Numbered from the stretch's first letter, positions 1-9,153 are shown. The stretch: 64,000 nt of DNA from Vreelandella olivaria (GCF_023507745.1 NZ_JALPZO010000155.1:107094-171093); one strand, 5' to 3'. A program made the numbers and translations. Notes: generated by a model not told the origin, from the letters alone.

Positions 1-178
1 GATACGCCAATGCCAGCGCCATCATTCCAAACGCAGACCATGGGACAGGGCGAAAATCGCCGCGTATTACGTCCCGTGTCATGGGTAGAAACAACCTGAG
101 CGCCCGACCAATGCGTTTTATCGCCCAAACGCGAGCTTTAAGTCGACGCAATAACCACCAAGTGGGTAATCGTGCCAT
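1..178 (-). CDS. DUF1232 (YkvA-like) membrane protein, N-terminal part
   Basis: The gene is cut by the left edge of the window; only the first 59 codons are visible. It starts at the ATG at 178 behind a clear GGAGGA ribosome site. The visible protein is basic at first, with several Arg and Lys and paired Trp. It then runs through a DFRPVPW segment into a hydrophobic stretch, which matches the start of DUF1232 proteins, where a similar PVPW segment precedes a short membrane hairpin. The family's function is unknown. It is divergent from slt. Assignment from about 59 residues is moderately sure. Confidence 0.6.
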   Translation of the reverse strand, partial: MARLPTWWLLRRLKARVWAIKRIGRALRLFLPMTRDVIRGDFRPVPWSAFGMMALALAY

Positions 179-205
179 CGTAATTGAATCCTCCAAGTAT
201 CACGA

Positions 206-233
206 TTGTCAGAACACTATTTGTTCTTATAGT
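206..233 (+). promoter_or_regulatory. Sigma-70 type promoter for slt with a dyad in the spacer
   Basis: TTGTCA (206-211) and TATAGT (228-233) each match the sigma-70 consensus at five of six bases and are 16 bases apart. A perfect 6-base inverted repeat, AGAACA-N5-TGTTCT (211-227), fills the spacer, which is a usual place for a repressor operator. The promoter points at slt. Which protein would bind is unknown. Confidence 0.5.
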
Positions 234-239
234 TCATTA

Positions 240-259
240 TAGTGGTTCTAACACCACTA
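240..259. promoter_or_regulatory. Inverted repeat in the slt leader
   Basis: TAGTGGT-N6-ACCACTA is a perfect 7-base inverted repeat just downstream of the predicted slt promoter and 20 bases before the start codon. It could be a second operator or a small mRNA hairpin near the ribosome site. A similar AGTGGT/ACCACT dyad lies before the lipoprotein gene at 46356. Confidence 0.35.
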
Positions 260-278
260 GCGAGCAAGAGGGAGTGCC

Positions 279-2228
279 ATGCAGGCTTCGCCATTTCGTT
301 CCACCTTTCGTACCCTGTGCACGGCTGTGCTGGTAGGTTTTCCGGCTATATCCTGGGCCGCCTCTGACGCTGCCATGCGTGATGCGTTGGAAGCCGCACG
401 CCAGCAGCAGTGGCACCAGGTTGATGAGCGCGCCATAGAGGGACACATTCTTAGTGGCTACGTTGAGTACCACCGCTTACGCAACCAACTACCCAATGTC
501 TCTTCAAGTCAGGTACTGCAGTTTATTGACCAGTACGCGGACTCACCCTTATCTGAGTGGTTGCGCGGTCAGGCCATTGCCAACTATGGTCATGCCGGAC
601 GCTATGGCGACCTGCTTGCCGTGGCTGACGGCGAACCTGCGGGAACTGCCCGACAGTGTTATTACTACACTGCCATGCTCGATAGAGAGCCACAGCAGGC
701 GAGAGAGGCCGGGCTCGCACTGTGGCGGGTTGGCAGCTCTCAGCCCGATGCCTGTGACAACCTCTTCAGCCGCCTGCGAACGGATGGAACGATTGATGCA
801 ACGGCTATCTGGGAGCGCAAAATGCTTGCCTGGCAGTCAGGCGAGGAACGTCTCAGCAATTACCTTGGCGGATTACTCAGCGGCCAGTGGCAAACGGCAC
901 TGGATACTGTTGAAAATGTTAGCAATAACCATCGTGCCGTGACCTCAGCTCCAGCCTGTCTTGGCCCTGAGTGCGCCGCAACAGCCGCGTTTTACAAAGC
1001 CGCCATGCAACGCTACACACAAGAAAACACGCCAGCCGCGTTTGCTGCATGGCAGGAAATAGCGCCTCGCCTCACCCTGCCTTCCTCCTACCAACAGGCC
1101 ATTGAAGAGGAGCTGGCATTTTATGTGCTGGTGCGCGATGTACCCGGAACGATTAACTGGGTAGATAGTGTGTTACCCATCCTGGGTAGTGAACGAGTAC
1201 TGGAACTACGGGTTCGCCGTGCACTTGCTGAGCGTCAATGGAGCGATGTGATGCACTGGATTGCGGAAATGCCTACCAGCCAGCAGGAGAGCAGCCGTTG
1301 GCAGTATTGGCTTGCAAGAGCCAATGAGCAGCTAGGCAATCAGGATGCCGCGGAGGCCCGCTACCGACAGGCAGCCACAGATCGTAGTTTTTATGGCTTT
1401 GCCGCCGCGGAAAGATTGGGCCAGCCCTATCAGCTCAATTTAGAGCGTAACCATTTTGATGAAGCTTCCAGGGAACGGACGGCCCAATTGCCAGCGGTTC
1501 AGCGTACGGAAGCCCTGTTGCGTATTGGTGAGGATGGGCTTGCTAACAGTGAGTGGCTCCATGCCGTGCAGAACGGCTCTCCACAGCAGGCGCGGGCTCT
1601 TGCCGACTACGCCGCCCATCAGCAGTGGCATGCACGCTTGGTACAAACCACCATTGCCGGAGAAATGTGGGATGCCCTGGACTGGCGCTTCCCCCCCGCC
1701 TATCGTGATAGCTTCCTGCACTGGGGGCGACTCACAGGCGTAGACCCCTATCTATTAATGGCGATTACCCGTCGTGAAAGCGCCTATAACCCAGTTGCAC
1801 TTTCTCCAGCGGGTGCTCGTGGGCTAATGCAGTTGATGCCAGGTACCGCAAGTCTGGTAAGCCGACAGTTAGGACTTAACGACCCAGGCCCTTACGGAGT
1901 ATTGGAACCAGAACTAAATATCCGCTTAGGCAGTACCTACCTGCGCGATAAGCTGGATCGCTACCAGGGCAATCGACTCGCCGCAGCAGCCGCTTACAAT
2001 GCTGGTCCAGGCCGGGTTGATCAGTGGCTTGGCAGTGGTGTTGAGTCCTTCGATCTGTTTGTGGAGAGCATTCCGTTCCGTGAAACCCGCGATTATGTTC
2101 AGGCGGTGCTGAGCTATCGGGTTATTTTCGAAAGCCTGGCTAACGGCGGCAACAGTGAAGGCGTATCACTATTAAGTGACAACGAAAAGATGGTGCGTTA
2201 TGACCGGGCACTACTGGCTCGCCGGTAA
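279..2228 (+). CDS. slt: Soluble lytic murein transglycosylase (Slt70 type)
   Basis: This periplasmic enzyme cleaves the MurNAc-GlcNAc bond of peptidoglycan to give 1,6-anhydro products. The 649-residue length fits Slt70. An N-terminal signal peptide (about residues 1-28) is followed by a long alpha-helical superhelical region and a C-terminal SLT domain (about 480-620). The SLT domain shows the RRESAYNP motif with catalytic Glu500, then GLMQLMP and AAAYNAGPGRV. The start has a GAGGGAG ribosome site. It is transcribed alone from a promoter that carries a dyad and ends at a hairpin shared with the convergent exporter gene. Nothing in it looks broken. Confidence 0.95.
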   Translation: MQASPFRSTFRTLCTAVLVGFPAISWAASDAAMRDALEAARQQQWHQVDERAIEGHILSGYVEYHRLRNQLPNVSSSQVLQFIDQYADSPLSEWLRGQAIANYGHAGRYGDLLAVADGEPAGTARQCYYYTAMLDREPQQAREAGLALWRVGSSQPDACDNLFSRLRTDGTIDATAIWERKMLAWQSGEERLSNYLGGLLSGQWQTALDTVENVSNNHRAVTSAPACLGPECAATAAFYKAAMQRYTQENTPAAFAAWQEIAPRLTLPSSYQQAIEEELAFYVLVRDVPGTINWVDSVLPILGSERVLELRVRRALAERQWSDVMHWIAEMPTSQQESSRWQYWLARANEQLGNQDAAEARYRQAATDRSFYGFAAAERLGQPYQLNLERNHFDEASRERTAQLPAVQRTEALLRIGEDGLANSEWLHAVQNGSPQQARALADYAAHQQWHARLVQTTIAGEMWDALDWRFPPAYRDSFLHWGRLTGVDPYLLMAITRRESAYNPVALSPAGARGLMQLMPGTASLVSRQLGLNDPGPYGVLEPELNIRLGSTYLRDKLDRYQGNRLAAAAAYNAGPGRVDQWLGSGVESFDLFVESIPFRETRDYVQAVLSYRVIFESLANGGNSEGVSLLSDNEKMVRYDRALLARR

Positions 2229-2259
2229 CGAACGTATAACACCGGTTTTCAACGCCTCT

Positions 2260-2280
2260 GCGCCCGGCTATACCGGGCGC
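2260..2280. terminator. Hairpin between slt and the LysE-type gene
   Basis: GCGCCCGG-N5-CCGGGCGC forms a perfect 8-base stem between the convergent genes and overlaps the stop codon of the minus-strand gene. Neither side has a strong T run, so it is a weak or bidirectional terminator. Confidence 0.55.
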
Positions 2281-2924
2281 TGCTCTAACGCTAAGCGAAC
2301 TCCAAAAATCACCAGCACTACCCCCGTGGCAGCGTTAAGGGTTTGCGCAAAGCGAGCGCTGGCCAGCCATTTACTCGCTCCCCCTACCATCAGTACAACG
2401 CTAATCTGCCAGATGTTGGCAATCACAAAGTGCACTCCGGCGAGCCATAACGACTTTAATAGGGCGGGGTCGGTTGGGGCAATAAACTGGGGCAAAAAAG
2501 CCATGTAGAACACCACCGTTTTGGGATTTAACACATTGGAAAGCAATCCCTCTTTAACAGGTTGCCAGAAAGGCACTGGCGACACATTTTTCAACACACT
2601 GTGCACGGGCAAAGGGGTTCCACGGCGCGCCGCCAACAAACTGGACACACCCAGCCAGATCAGATAGGCGGCCCCGGCGAGCTTCAATAAATGAAACGCC
2701 CAGGCGGACTGCAATAAAATCAATGAAATTCCCAATGCAGATATCGTGGCGTGCACAAACAGACCACAGCAGATAGCAATGCTGGTGGCTACCCCATCAC
2801 GAACCCCTCCGCGGGCGGTGTTGCGGATCACTAGCAGGGTATCGACACCTGGACTTACTGACAGCAGTGTAATCGCAATTAAAAAGGGTAGAAACTGCGC
2901 ATCAATAAGATTGATCTGCATCAT
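2268..2924 (-). CDS. LysE/RhtB family amino-acid exporter
   Basis: This is a 218-residue inner-membrane protein with about six hydrophobic segments. The N-terminal region carries SVSPGVDTLLVIRNTARGG, the typical first-helix and loop signature of LysE/RhtB exporters, with the usual SPGP reduced to SPGV. Members export amino acids or related metabolites by proton exchange; the substrate cannot be told from sequence. The hydrophobic FLPQFI segment in the middle is also typical. It stands alone, convergent with slt. Two ATG codons lie side by side at the start (2924 and 2921). Confidence 0.85.
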   Translation of the reverse strand: MMQINLIDAQFLPFLIAITLLSVSPGVDTLLVIRNTARGGVRDGVATSIAICCGLFVHATISALGISLILLQSAWAFHLLKLAGAAYLIWLGVSSLLAARRGTPLPVHSVLKNVSPVPFWQPVKEGLLSNVLNPKTVVFYMAFLPQFIAPTDPALLKSLWLAGVHFVIANIWQISVVLMVGGASKWLASARFAQTLNAATGVVLVIFGVRLALEQRPV

Positions 2925-3057
2925 GGTACGGGCTCTCAGGCGATAATAAATCGTTAATTCGTCACTGGACGATCAGTTTTTTTGCTTCTACATTGATGTT
3001 GGCGGGCAGACACAGTGTATGCCCGCTCAATCATTAAGCACGTTAAGGATATGGACG

Positions 3058-3261
3058 ATGGCAACTGGCACTGTCAAGTGGTTCAACGATACCAAAGGTT
3101 ACGGCTTCATCTCTCCGGATGACGGCGGTGACGATCTGTTTGCCCACTTCTCTGAAATTCAAGCTGAAGGTTTCAAGACCCTGCAGGACGGTCAGAAGGT
3201 CAGCTTCGAGGTGACTCAGGGTAAAAAAGGCCTTCAGGCTTCCAACATTCGCCTCGCTTAA
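3058..3261 (+). CDS. Cold-shock domain protein
   Basis: This 67-residue single-stranded nucleic-acid-binding protein consists only of a cold-shock domain. RNP1 (KGYGFISP) and RNP2 (LFAHFSEI) are both intact. The start at 3058 gives the usual [11 protein letters not shown]-terminus and has AAGGA eight bases upstream; an in-frame upstream start at 3019 would add 13 atypical residues. The 133-base gap from the divergent gene leaves room for a long 5' leader, common in this family. It ends at a strong hairpin. CspA, CspC, CspD and CspE paralogs cannot be told apart here. Confidence 0.93.
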   Translation: MATGTVKWFNDTKGYGFISPDDGGDDLFAHFSEIQAEGFKTLQDGQKVSFEVTQGKKGLQASNIRLA

Positions 3262-3279
3262 TTGGCCAGCGAATGACAC

Positions 3280-3304
3280 AAAGGCCCGCAAACTGCGGGC
3301 CTTT
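3280..3304 (+). terminator. Terminator of the cold-shock gene
   Basis: AAAGGCCCGC-N5-GCGGGCCTTT is a perfect 10-base stem ending in TTT, 18 bases past the stop codon. The A run on the other side lets it also act on the minus strand. Confidence 0.8.
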
Positions 3305-3337
3305 CTATGGAGCATTCCCAGCATTGATTGCTACCGC

Positions 3338-4078
3338 TTACTGAACCGCACCCTGGCTATCAAGCTCTGTGTCGGAATCGGCCCCACCATTGACTACCCG
3401 ATGTTCACGCTCGATCTCTTCATACTGCTCGTTTAAACGCTGCTGTGCCTCCTCAAAACGACGCTCAGTATCTTCAATCAGTGCATCAACATCGGCTGCC
3501 TCAAGATCATCCTCCAGACGAGGACTTTCTGGCAAACTACTCTCGACCTCCCAACTGGAGGAGAAATCCTCACTATCCATCGGCTCCAATTCCGTAGCCT
3601 GACGCTCTACCTCCTGGAACTGCTCTTCCAAGCGGCGCTGGGCCTCCTCAAAGCGACGCTCAGTCTCAGCGATGACATTGTCTATATCCGAGCGTGTTGT
3701 CTCGCCAGGCATCGCGCTTGCCTCGTCCAGGGCATCCTCCGGGTCTGCTGCCAGCGTATCTTCCCCTGCCTGCACCTCTTCACCACTTTCAAATGGCTCG
3801 GAGAGTGCATCTCCGTCCTCTTCTCGAAGCGCATCAGCCTGCTCAAGCTCTTCGGCCGCCTGGCGTGCCTCTACTTCATCTTCAATTTCATCAGGTTCAG
3901 GTACTTCTGCGGCATTTTCAGCGGCAACAGGTGCTTCCTCTTCCTGGACCACCTCGTCATCCGATATGGAAGAAGCACTCTCTTCAGGGGCAACGGTGGG
4001 ATCCTCCTGGCTATCTCCGCAGGCGCTTAACAACAGCGCCAGCGTGGCAAAAGCAGGTATCCATAGACGATTTACCAT
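3338..4078 (-). CDS. Acidic lipoprotein with a duplicated coiled-coil repeat
   Basis: The protein is 246 residues. A lipoprotein signal ends in LLLSAC, so Cys20 would be lipidated. The rest is extremely rich in Glu and Asp and predicted largely helical. Two copies of a roughly 30-residue repeat of the type D(I/V)(D/E)..I..TERRFEEAQ.RL.EQ lie in the C-terminal half, separated by about 55 residues. The start at 4078 is chosen because AAGGAG lies nine bases upstream and it gives a compact signal; a start at 4102 would add eight residues. The family is not recognised. It probably forms an extended periplasmic coiled coil on the outer membrane. Confidence 0.75.
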   Translation of the reverse strand: MVNRLWIPAFATLALLLSACGDSQEDPTVAPEESASSISDDEVVQEEEAPVAAENAAEVPEPDEIEDEVEARQAAEELEQADALREEDGDALSEPFESGEEVQAGEDTLAADPEDALDEASAMPGETTRSDIDNVIAETERRFEEAQRRLEEQFQEVERQATELEPMDSEDFSSSWEVESSLPESPRLEDDLEAADVDALIEDTERRFEEAQQRLNEQYEEIEREHRVVNGGADSDTELDSQGAVQ

Positions 4079-4123
4079 CGGACCATTCTCCTTAGGTGGC
4101 AACCCATAACATAGTCATAACAA

Positions 4124-5083
4124 TTAGTGTCGGTCGTTCGCCGATAACAACGGGCACCCATCCGGTAGCAGCACCCGTAACGCCAGCGGGACCACCTCTG
4201 CACTAAAGCGATCATAACGCTTCGCTTCGCCATCCAGCGTTAATGGCCAGGGTGGATCATCCTGCTGGGTCGTCACTGTTAGTTGGCTGGCAGTGAAATA
4301 ACTGACATACCTCCCATCAGCAGGGAACTGTTGCAACTCGCTGATCAGCGTAGGCAACTCCAATACAGATGAGAAGTCCTTAACAATCAACACATCCAAA
4401 CGCCCATCATCAAGCTGCGCCCTTGGTGCCAACACCTGGCCACCACCTGACTGGCGTCCATTACCCAATGCCAACAATAGCAACGAAGCACTCTGCTCTC
4501 TATCACCCCAATGCAGGGTGCCGCGATAACTACGGTGCCTCCATGCTTTAAGGGCACCCATCAGGGAATAGGCGCCTCCTCCCAGCATACGCTTCAGCGT
4601 CTTCGGCGTAGATGAGGTAATTTCAGCGCCAAAACCACCTGTTGTCATATTGACATAATAGCTGGTGGAGCTTTCCCCCTCAGCATCAGCCGTAATGCGG
4701 ACAACATCAATGGGAGATGCAGAAAGCGCCATTGCAGCCGCCAATGCAGGAGCAGGCTCAAGGGGCAGCCCCACAGAAGTGGCAAAATCGTTGGCACTGC
4801 CCAGAGGCACAATACCGAGTGGTGGGCGCTGGTCGTGGGCCAGGCGCATCAAACCATTGACCACTTCACTAACGGTACCATCGCCTCCACAGGCGATGAC
4901 ACAGGTCATCCCCATATCGACTGACTGGGCAGCAAAATCAGCCGCATCCCCGCCCTCCCATGTTGCACGAACAGTGATATGTTTCCCTGCCTTTCGCTGC
5001 TCTGCAACGGCGTCACGGAGTGCCGGATTAGCGGCAGACTTACCATTAATAATGAGTAAATAACGCTGCTGTGAATCGGTCAC
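4124..5083 (-). CDS. yegS: YegS-type lipid kinase (diacylglycerol kinase catalytic family)
   Basis: This is a 319-residue cytoplasmic or membrane-peripheral kinase of the DAGK catalytic family. The nucleotide-binding GGDGTVSEVVNG motif (about residues 64-75) and the following PLGSANDFAT motif are intact. YegS phosphorylates lipids such as phosphatidylglycerol in vitro; the physiological substrate is not settled. It starts with GTG behind AAAGGG. It lies between pepN (37 bases upstream) and the acidic lipoprotein (45 bases downstream), all on the minus strand, so the three may be co-transcribed. Confidence 0.85.
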   Translation of the reverse strand: MTDSQQRYLLIINGKSAANPALRDAVAEQRKAGKHITVRATWEGGDAADFAAQSVDMGMTCVIACGGDGTVSEVVNGLMRLAHDQRPPLGIVPLGSANDFATSVGLPLEPAPALAAAMALSASPIDVVRITADAEGESSTSYYVNMTTGGFGAEITSSTPKTLKRMLGGGAYSLMGALKAWRHRSYRGTLHWGDREQSASLLLLALGNGRQSGGGQVLAPRAQLDDGRLDVLIVKDFSSVLELPTLISELQQFPADGRYVSYFTASQLTVTTQQDDPPWPLTLDGEAKRYDRFSAEVVPLALRVLLPDGCPLLSANDRH

Positions 5084-5120
5084 CGGCGTATTCCCTTTCC
5101 ATGGTTATGCGCGCCCATTG

Positions 5121-7751
5121 CTAGGCCAGCGCTTTCTCGACCACCTCAAATACATTTGAGGATAGCGGCTCTTTCCTGATCCGCTCAAGCTGTTCCCGCA
5201 TTAGCCTCTGTCGTTCTTCATCAAAGCGCTGCCAACGGGTTAAAGGCGTGATCAATCGTGCGGCGATCTCAGGATTTAGCGTGTTGAGTTTAATCACAAC
5301 ATCCGCCAACAGCACATATCCTTTGCCATCCAAACGGTGAAAATTAACCCGGTTCTGCGCAAACGCTCCCACCAGAGCACGTACCTTATTTGGATTTTGA
5401 ATCGAAAATGCAGGGTGCTGCATCAGGTATTCCACCCTCTCCAACACGTCGCTCTGGGGGCGAGACACCTGAATAGTGAACCATTGATCCATCACTAGAG
5501 GGTCGTGTGCCCATTTTTCACCAAAGGCTTTTAGCGCCGGCGTTGAGAGGTCATCACGGTCACTATGTACCAACAACGTCAGCGCGTGGCGCACATCGGT
5601 CATATTATGATCCGCGGCAAACTGGGCCTCGCACAGCGCGACACCCTGCTCATCCTCAACCGCCATTAAATAGGTCAGGGCAATGTTTTTGAGACTTCGC
5701 TGAGCAATTTGTGCAGGCGTAGGGGCATAAGATTCATCTGAGCAGTTGGCCTGGTAAGTGGCTAAAAACTCATCGCGCAACTCCATCGCCAGCGATTGAC
5801 GCACAAATTCGCGGGCCGCATGAATGGCATCGACGTCGACGATCGGCTGTTGTTCAGCAATATAAGCCTCTGAGGGCAAAGTCAGCATCTCTGCCAGTAC
5901 AGCCTTGTCATCTATTTGGCCGGTCAGCAGCGTTCTGAATGCGTCTACCACACGGCCATCCATGACTTTTTCCACCCCGTTACGGTGCGCGGCAATCAGG
6001 TCATCCAGTGCCAACATGGCCAGACGCTGCCCCGCATCCCAACGGTTAAAGCCATCGCTGTCGTAGGTTAGCAGAAACGCCAGATCTTCACGGGAATAGG
6101 GAAAGTGCAGTTTGACTGGGGCCGAGAAATCGCGCAAAAGCGATGGAACCGGTGCCTCAGCCACATCGGTAAACACGAAGGTTTGCTCATCCTCGCGAAG
6201 ATGAATGACGGTATCCTTGCCCAGCTTTTCACCTTCCAGGGTAAGCGCGAGATCCTGGCCGGACTTCGTACCCACCAACCCCATACGCACAGGTATATGC
6301 AACGGCAGCTTATCCGTCTGCCCTGGTGTTACCGGCGTGCGCTGCCGCAGTGTAAGATGGTACGTGGAGTGCACATAGTCGTACTCACCACGTGCATCAA
6401 TCTCAGGCGTGCCAGCCTGGGAGTACCAGCGCATAAACTGCTGGAGGTCAGCTCCCGATACTTCCTGCATGCAACCCACAAAGTCTTCAATGGTGACGGC
6501 TTGTCCATCAAAGCGATCAAAGTAGAGATCAGCCCCGCGCCGAAAATCTTCCCAACCCAGCAAATGACACAGCATGCGCACTACTTCTGCCCCCTTCTCG
6601 TAAATGGTCAGGGTGTAGAAGTTCGTGATTTCAATAAAGTGGTCAGGACGAACAGGGTGTGCAGTGGGCCCCGCATCCTCAGCAAACTGCGCGGTACAAA
6701 AAAAGGAAACATCCTGGATACGCTTGACAGGCGCTGAGTTGGTATCTGCCGAAAAGCACTGGTCGCGAAAAACGGTAAAGCCCTCTTTTAAAGAGAGCTG
6801 GAACCAGTCCCGACAAGTAACCCGATTACCCGACCAGTTGTGAAAGTACTCATGGGCCACAATCCCTTCAACATTCTGGAAAGTCGCATCGGTGGCGGTC
6901 TTTGGATGGGTCAATACTGCCGCCGAGTTAAAGATATTAAGCCCTTTGTTCTCCATCGCTCCCATATTGAAGTCATTGACAGCGACAATCATAAAGAGAT
7001 CTAAATCATATTCACGGCCATAGGTGTGTTCATCCCACGCCATCGCACGCTTAAGTGAGGCCATCGCATGGCCGGTTTTATCGAGATTCTCTTTTTCCAC
7101 CCACAGTTGTAGCGACACGTCACGACCACTCATGGTGACGAAATGGTCCTCGACTTTATGCAGATTACCGGCAACCAGAGCAAACAAATAGCAGGGCTTC
7201 GGGTGGGGGTCTTCCCAGGTAACAAAGTGGCGGCCGCCTTCAAGAGTGCCCTTATCAACCGGGTTGCCATTAGCGAGTAACACCGGCTCGCTTGTGGCAT
7301 TACCAATCACGGTCACCTTAAACGTCGCCATGACATCAGGCCGGTCGGGATAAAAGGTAATGCGCCTGAAACCTTCAGCTTCACACTGAGTGCAATACAT
7401 ACCGTTGGACTGGTAGAGCCCTTCTAACGCTGTATTGCTACCAGGGGCAATTTCCACCTCGCTCTCTAAACTGAACGCAGCGGGCACATTATCTATACGC
7501 AGGCTTTCATCATTAAGCTGGTAGTGTGCTTCAGCAAGTGGTGTGTCGTCGATGGCAAGGCTTATCAGCGTTAAGTGTTCACCATTCAGTACCAGCGGCG
7601 CGCTGGCTTCGGCTTCAGCATGTCGCTCAATCAACAGTCGTGCTTTGACGCGGGTAACGGCAGGGTCAAGATCAAACGTCAGCTCGGTATGGGTAACCTG
7701 GTAGGCGGGCGGCTGATAGTCGCTTAAATAAACCGGCTGCGGATCAGACAT
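5121..7751 (-). CDS. pepN: Aminopeptidase N
   Basis: This 876-residue M1-family zinc metallopeptidase removes N-terminal residues from peptides in the cytoplasm. The GAMENKGL exopeptidase motif is followed by the zinc site HEYFHNW, in which His300, His304 and a Glu some 19 residues on (LKEGFTVFRDQ) bind zinc and Glu301 is catalytic. The length and the C-terminal helical domain fit the gammaproteobacterial PepN subfamily. The start is an ATG at 7751. It probably heads a minus-strand group with the lipid kinase and the acidic lipoprotein. Confidence 0.96.
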   Translation of the reverse strand: MSDPQPVYLSDYQPPAYQVTHTELTFDLDPAVTRVKARLLIERHAEAEASAPLVLNGEHLTLISLAIDDTPLAEAHYQLNDESLRIDNVPAAFSLESEVEIAPGSNTALEGLYQSNGMYCTQCEAEGFRRITFYPDRPDVMATFKVTVIGNATSEPVLLANGNPVDKGTLEGGRHFVTWEDPHPKPCYLFALVAGNLHKVEDHFVTMSGRDVSLQLWVEKENLDKTGHAMASLKRAMAWDEHTYGREYDLDLFMIVAVNDFNMGAMENKGLNIFNSAAVLTHPKTATDATFQNVEGIVAHEYFHNWSGNRVTCRDWFQLSLKEGFTVFRDQCFSADTNSAPVKRIQDVSFFCTAQFAEDAGPTAHPVRPDHFIEITNFYTLTIYEKGAEVVRMLCHLLGWEDFRRGADLYFDRFDGQAVTIEDFVGCMQEVSGADLQQFMRWYSQAGTPEIDARGEYDYVHSTYHLTLRQRTPVTPGQTDKLPLHIPVRMGLVGTKSGQDLALTLEGEKLGKDTVIHLREDEQTFVFTDVAEAPVPSLLRDFSAPVKLHFPYSREDLAFLLTYDSDGFNRWDAGQRLAMLALDDLIAAHRNGVEKVMDGRVVDAFRTLLTGQIDDKAVLAEMLTLPSEAYIAEQQPIVDVDAIHAAREFVRQSLAMELRDEFLATYQANCSDESYAPTPAQIAQRSLKNIALTYLMAVEDEQGVALCEAQFAADHNMTDVRHALTLLVHSDRDDLSTPALKAFGEKWAHDPLVMDQWFTIQVSRPQSDVLERVEYLMQHPAFSIQNPNKVRALVGAFAQNRVNFHRLDGKGYVLLADVVIKLNTLNPEIAARLITPLTRWQRFDEERQRLMREQLERIRKEPLSSNVFEVVEKALA

Positions 7752-7784
7752 AGTGCGTGACTCCTGTAAGCTTTTAAGGGGTGA

Positions 7785-7811
7785 GATAGCACAGAGCCAA
7801 AAAGTGCTATC
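7785..7811. other. Hairpin between pepN and yajQ
   Basis: GATAGCAC-N11-GTGCTATC is a perfect 8-base stem upstream of pepN and downstream of yajQ on the minus strand. No T run follows on that strand, so it may be an mRNA 3'-end stabiliser, a weak terminator of yajQ, or an operator for pepN. Confidence 0.35.
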
Positions 7812-7833
7812 GCGTCAACGTTTAACGTGATGA

Positions 7834-8319
7834 TTAGTCACGGAAGTTATCGAACTGTAGTGGCAAATCCGGCCCCTCCTCTCCTCGCAGTAGCGCCATC
7901 ACGCTCTGTAGATCATCACGCTTTTTACCAGTGACGCGCACTTTTTCACCCTGGATTTGGGCCTGCACTTTTAATTTACTGGCTTTGATGCGTTTAACCA
8001 CATCCTTGGCTTCGGCTTGATCAAGCCCTTGCTTTAGCACTACTTCCTGGCGCGCCTTTACCCCAGATAACACGGGATCTTTAATATCCATGCAGCGAGC
8101 GTCAATACCACGGGCAATCAAACGATTGCGCAGCACATCCAGCATTTGCTTAAGCTGAAAATCCACCTCTGCCTCTAACTGCACTTTATCGCCTTCCAGC
8201 GTAAAACTCGCATCCACACCTTTAAAATCAAAACGCGACTGGACTTCCCGGTTTGCCTGATCAACGGCATTGGAGGCTTCGTGCTGATCAAACTCGGATA
8301 CGATATCAAATGAGGGCAT
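7834..8319 (-). CDS. yajQ: YajQ family nucleotide-binding protein
   Basis: This is a 161-residue cytoplasmic protein of the UPF0234/YajQ family. It begins [11 protein letters not shown] and carries the RFDFKG segment, both hallmarks of the family. The fold is two ferredoxin-like domains. Homologs bind nucleic acid or nucleotides, and a Xanthomonas member is a cyclic-di-GMP effector; the role here is not known. Length is normal. It is divergent from cobO with a 208-base gap. Confidence 0.93.
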   Translation of the reverse strand: MPSFDIVSEFDQHEASNAVDQANREVQSRFDFKGVDASFTLEGDKVQLEAEVDFQLKQMLDVLRNRLIARGIDARCMDIKDPVLSGVKARQEVVLKQGLDQAEAKDVVKRIKASKLKVQAQIQGEKVRVTGKKRDDLQSVMALLRGEEGPDLPLQFDNFRD

Positions 8320-8527
8320 GATGTAATTCCTGACAAGACATGACCCCCTATTCTAGAGCAGCAAGCCCCCACCCGGCCAATCCTCTTCCCAACGAATCGA
8401 CTGAAGCACGACGAACCCCGGACAAATAGGCATATAGCTACACAGAAATTATCGGCAGGATGTTCATTGCCAGGCGGATACCTTACCCTGCTACGCTGTT
8501 TCCCATCAGGTTCTTCTGGAAGGTGCC

Positions 8528-9127
8528 ATGAGTGATCGCGATACACGCCATAAAGCTGCCATGGAAAAATTAAAAGCCCATGTCGATGAGAAGGTGGCCA
8601 AGGCCACTGAGCAACGTGGGCTGATACTGGTCAACACCGGCAACGGCAAAGGCAAAACCACCGCCGCCTGGGGCACGGTTACCCGCGCATTAGGTTACGG
8701 GTATAAAGTCGGCGTCGTTCAGTTTATTAAAGGGTTGTGGGAGTGTGGCGAGCGCAATCGCCTGGAAGAGGATGCCAATTTAAGCGTTGCGATTATGAAG
8801 ACTGGCTTTACCTGGGATACCCAGAATCGTGAAGCGGATACCCAGGCTTGCCAGGAGGTATGGCGGGAAGCTGAGAAAATGCTGGCTGATCCGGCAACCT
8901 ACCTGGTGGTGCTGGATGAAATCACCTATATGCTGAAATTTGGTTATCTGGATATTGCTACCGTTAAACAGGCACTGATTAATCGCCCAGCAGAGCAAAC
9001 CGTCATTATTACCGGGCGAAATGCGCATCGCGAACTCATCGCTATGGCGGATACGGTGACAGAAATGCAGGAAGTGCGGCACGCGTTTCATCATGGGCTG
9101 CAAGCACGCCGCGGCATCGACTTTTAA
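8528..9127 (+). CDS. cobO: Cob(I)yrinic acid a,c-diamide adenosyltransferase
   Basis: This 199-residue CobO/BtuR-type ATP:corrinoid adenosyltransferase attaches the 5'-deoxyadenosyl ligand to cobalt(I) corrinoids in the cytoplasm. The P-loop NTGNGKGKTTAAWG lies at about residues 36-49, followed by VVQFIKG and LDEITYMLKFGYL, all typical. No other cobalamin genes are nearby, so it may serve salvage. I looked upstream for a B12 riboswitch and saw no B12 box. The start is the ATG after GGAAGGTGCC. Confidence 0.94.
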   Translation: MSDRDTRHKAAMEKLKAHVDEKVAKATEQRGLILVNTGNGKGKTTAAWGTVTRALGYGYKVGVVQFIKGLWECGERNRLEEDANLSVAIMKTGFTWDTQNREADTQACQEVWREAEKMLADPATYLVVLDEITYMLKFGYLDIATVKQALINRPAEQTVIITGRNAHRELIAMADTVTEMQEVRHAFHHGLQARRGIDF

Positions 9128-9153
9128 TTTTTGCTGCTCCGCAACACCAAAAA

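Noticed and set aside
3672..4109. 145-residue Ser-rich frame opposite the acidic lipoprotein
   Set aside because: The Ser/Ala richness is the complement of Glu/Asp codons in the real gene.
6105..6737. 210-residue open frame antisense to pepN
   Set aside because: It has no ribosome site or recognisable motif and is fully covered by a strongly conserved gene on the other strand; it is a by-product of codon usage.
8320..8527. Possible cobalamin riboswitch upstream of cobO
   Set aside because: No B12-box sequence or the conserved core elements are present in the gap.
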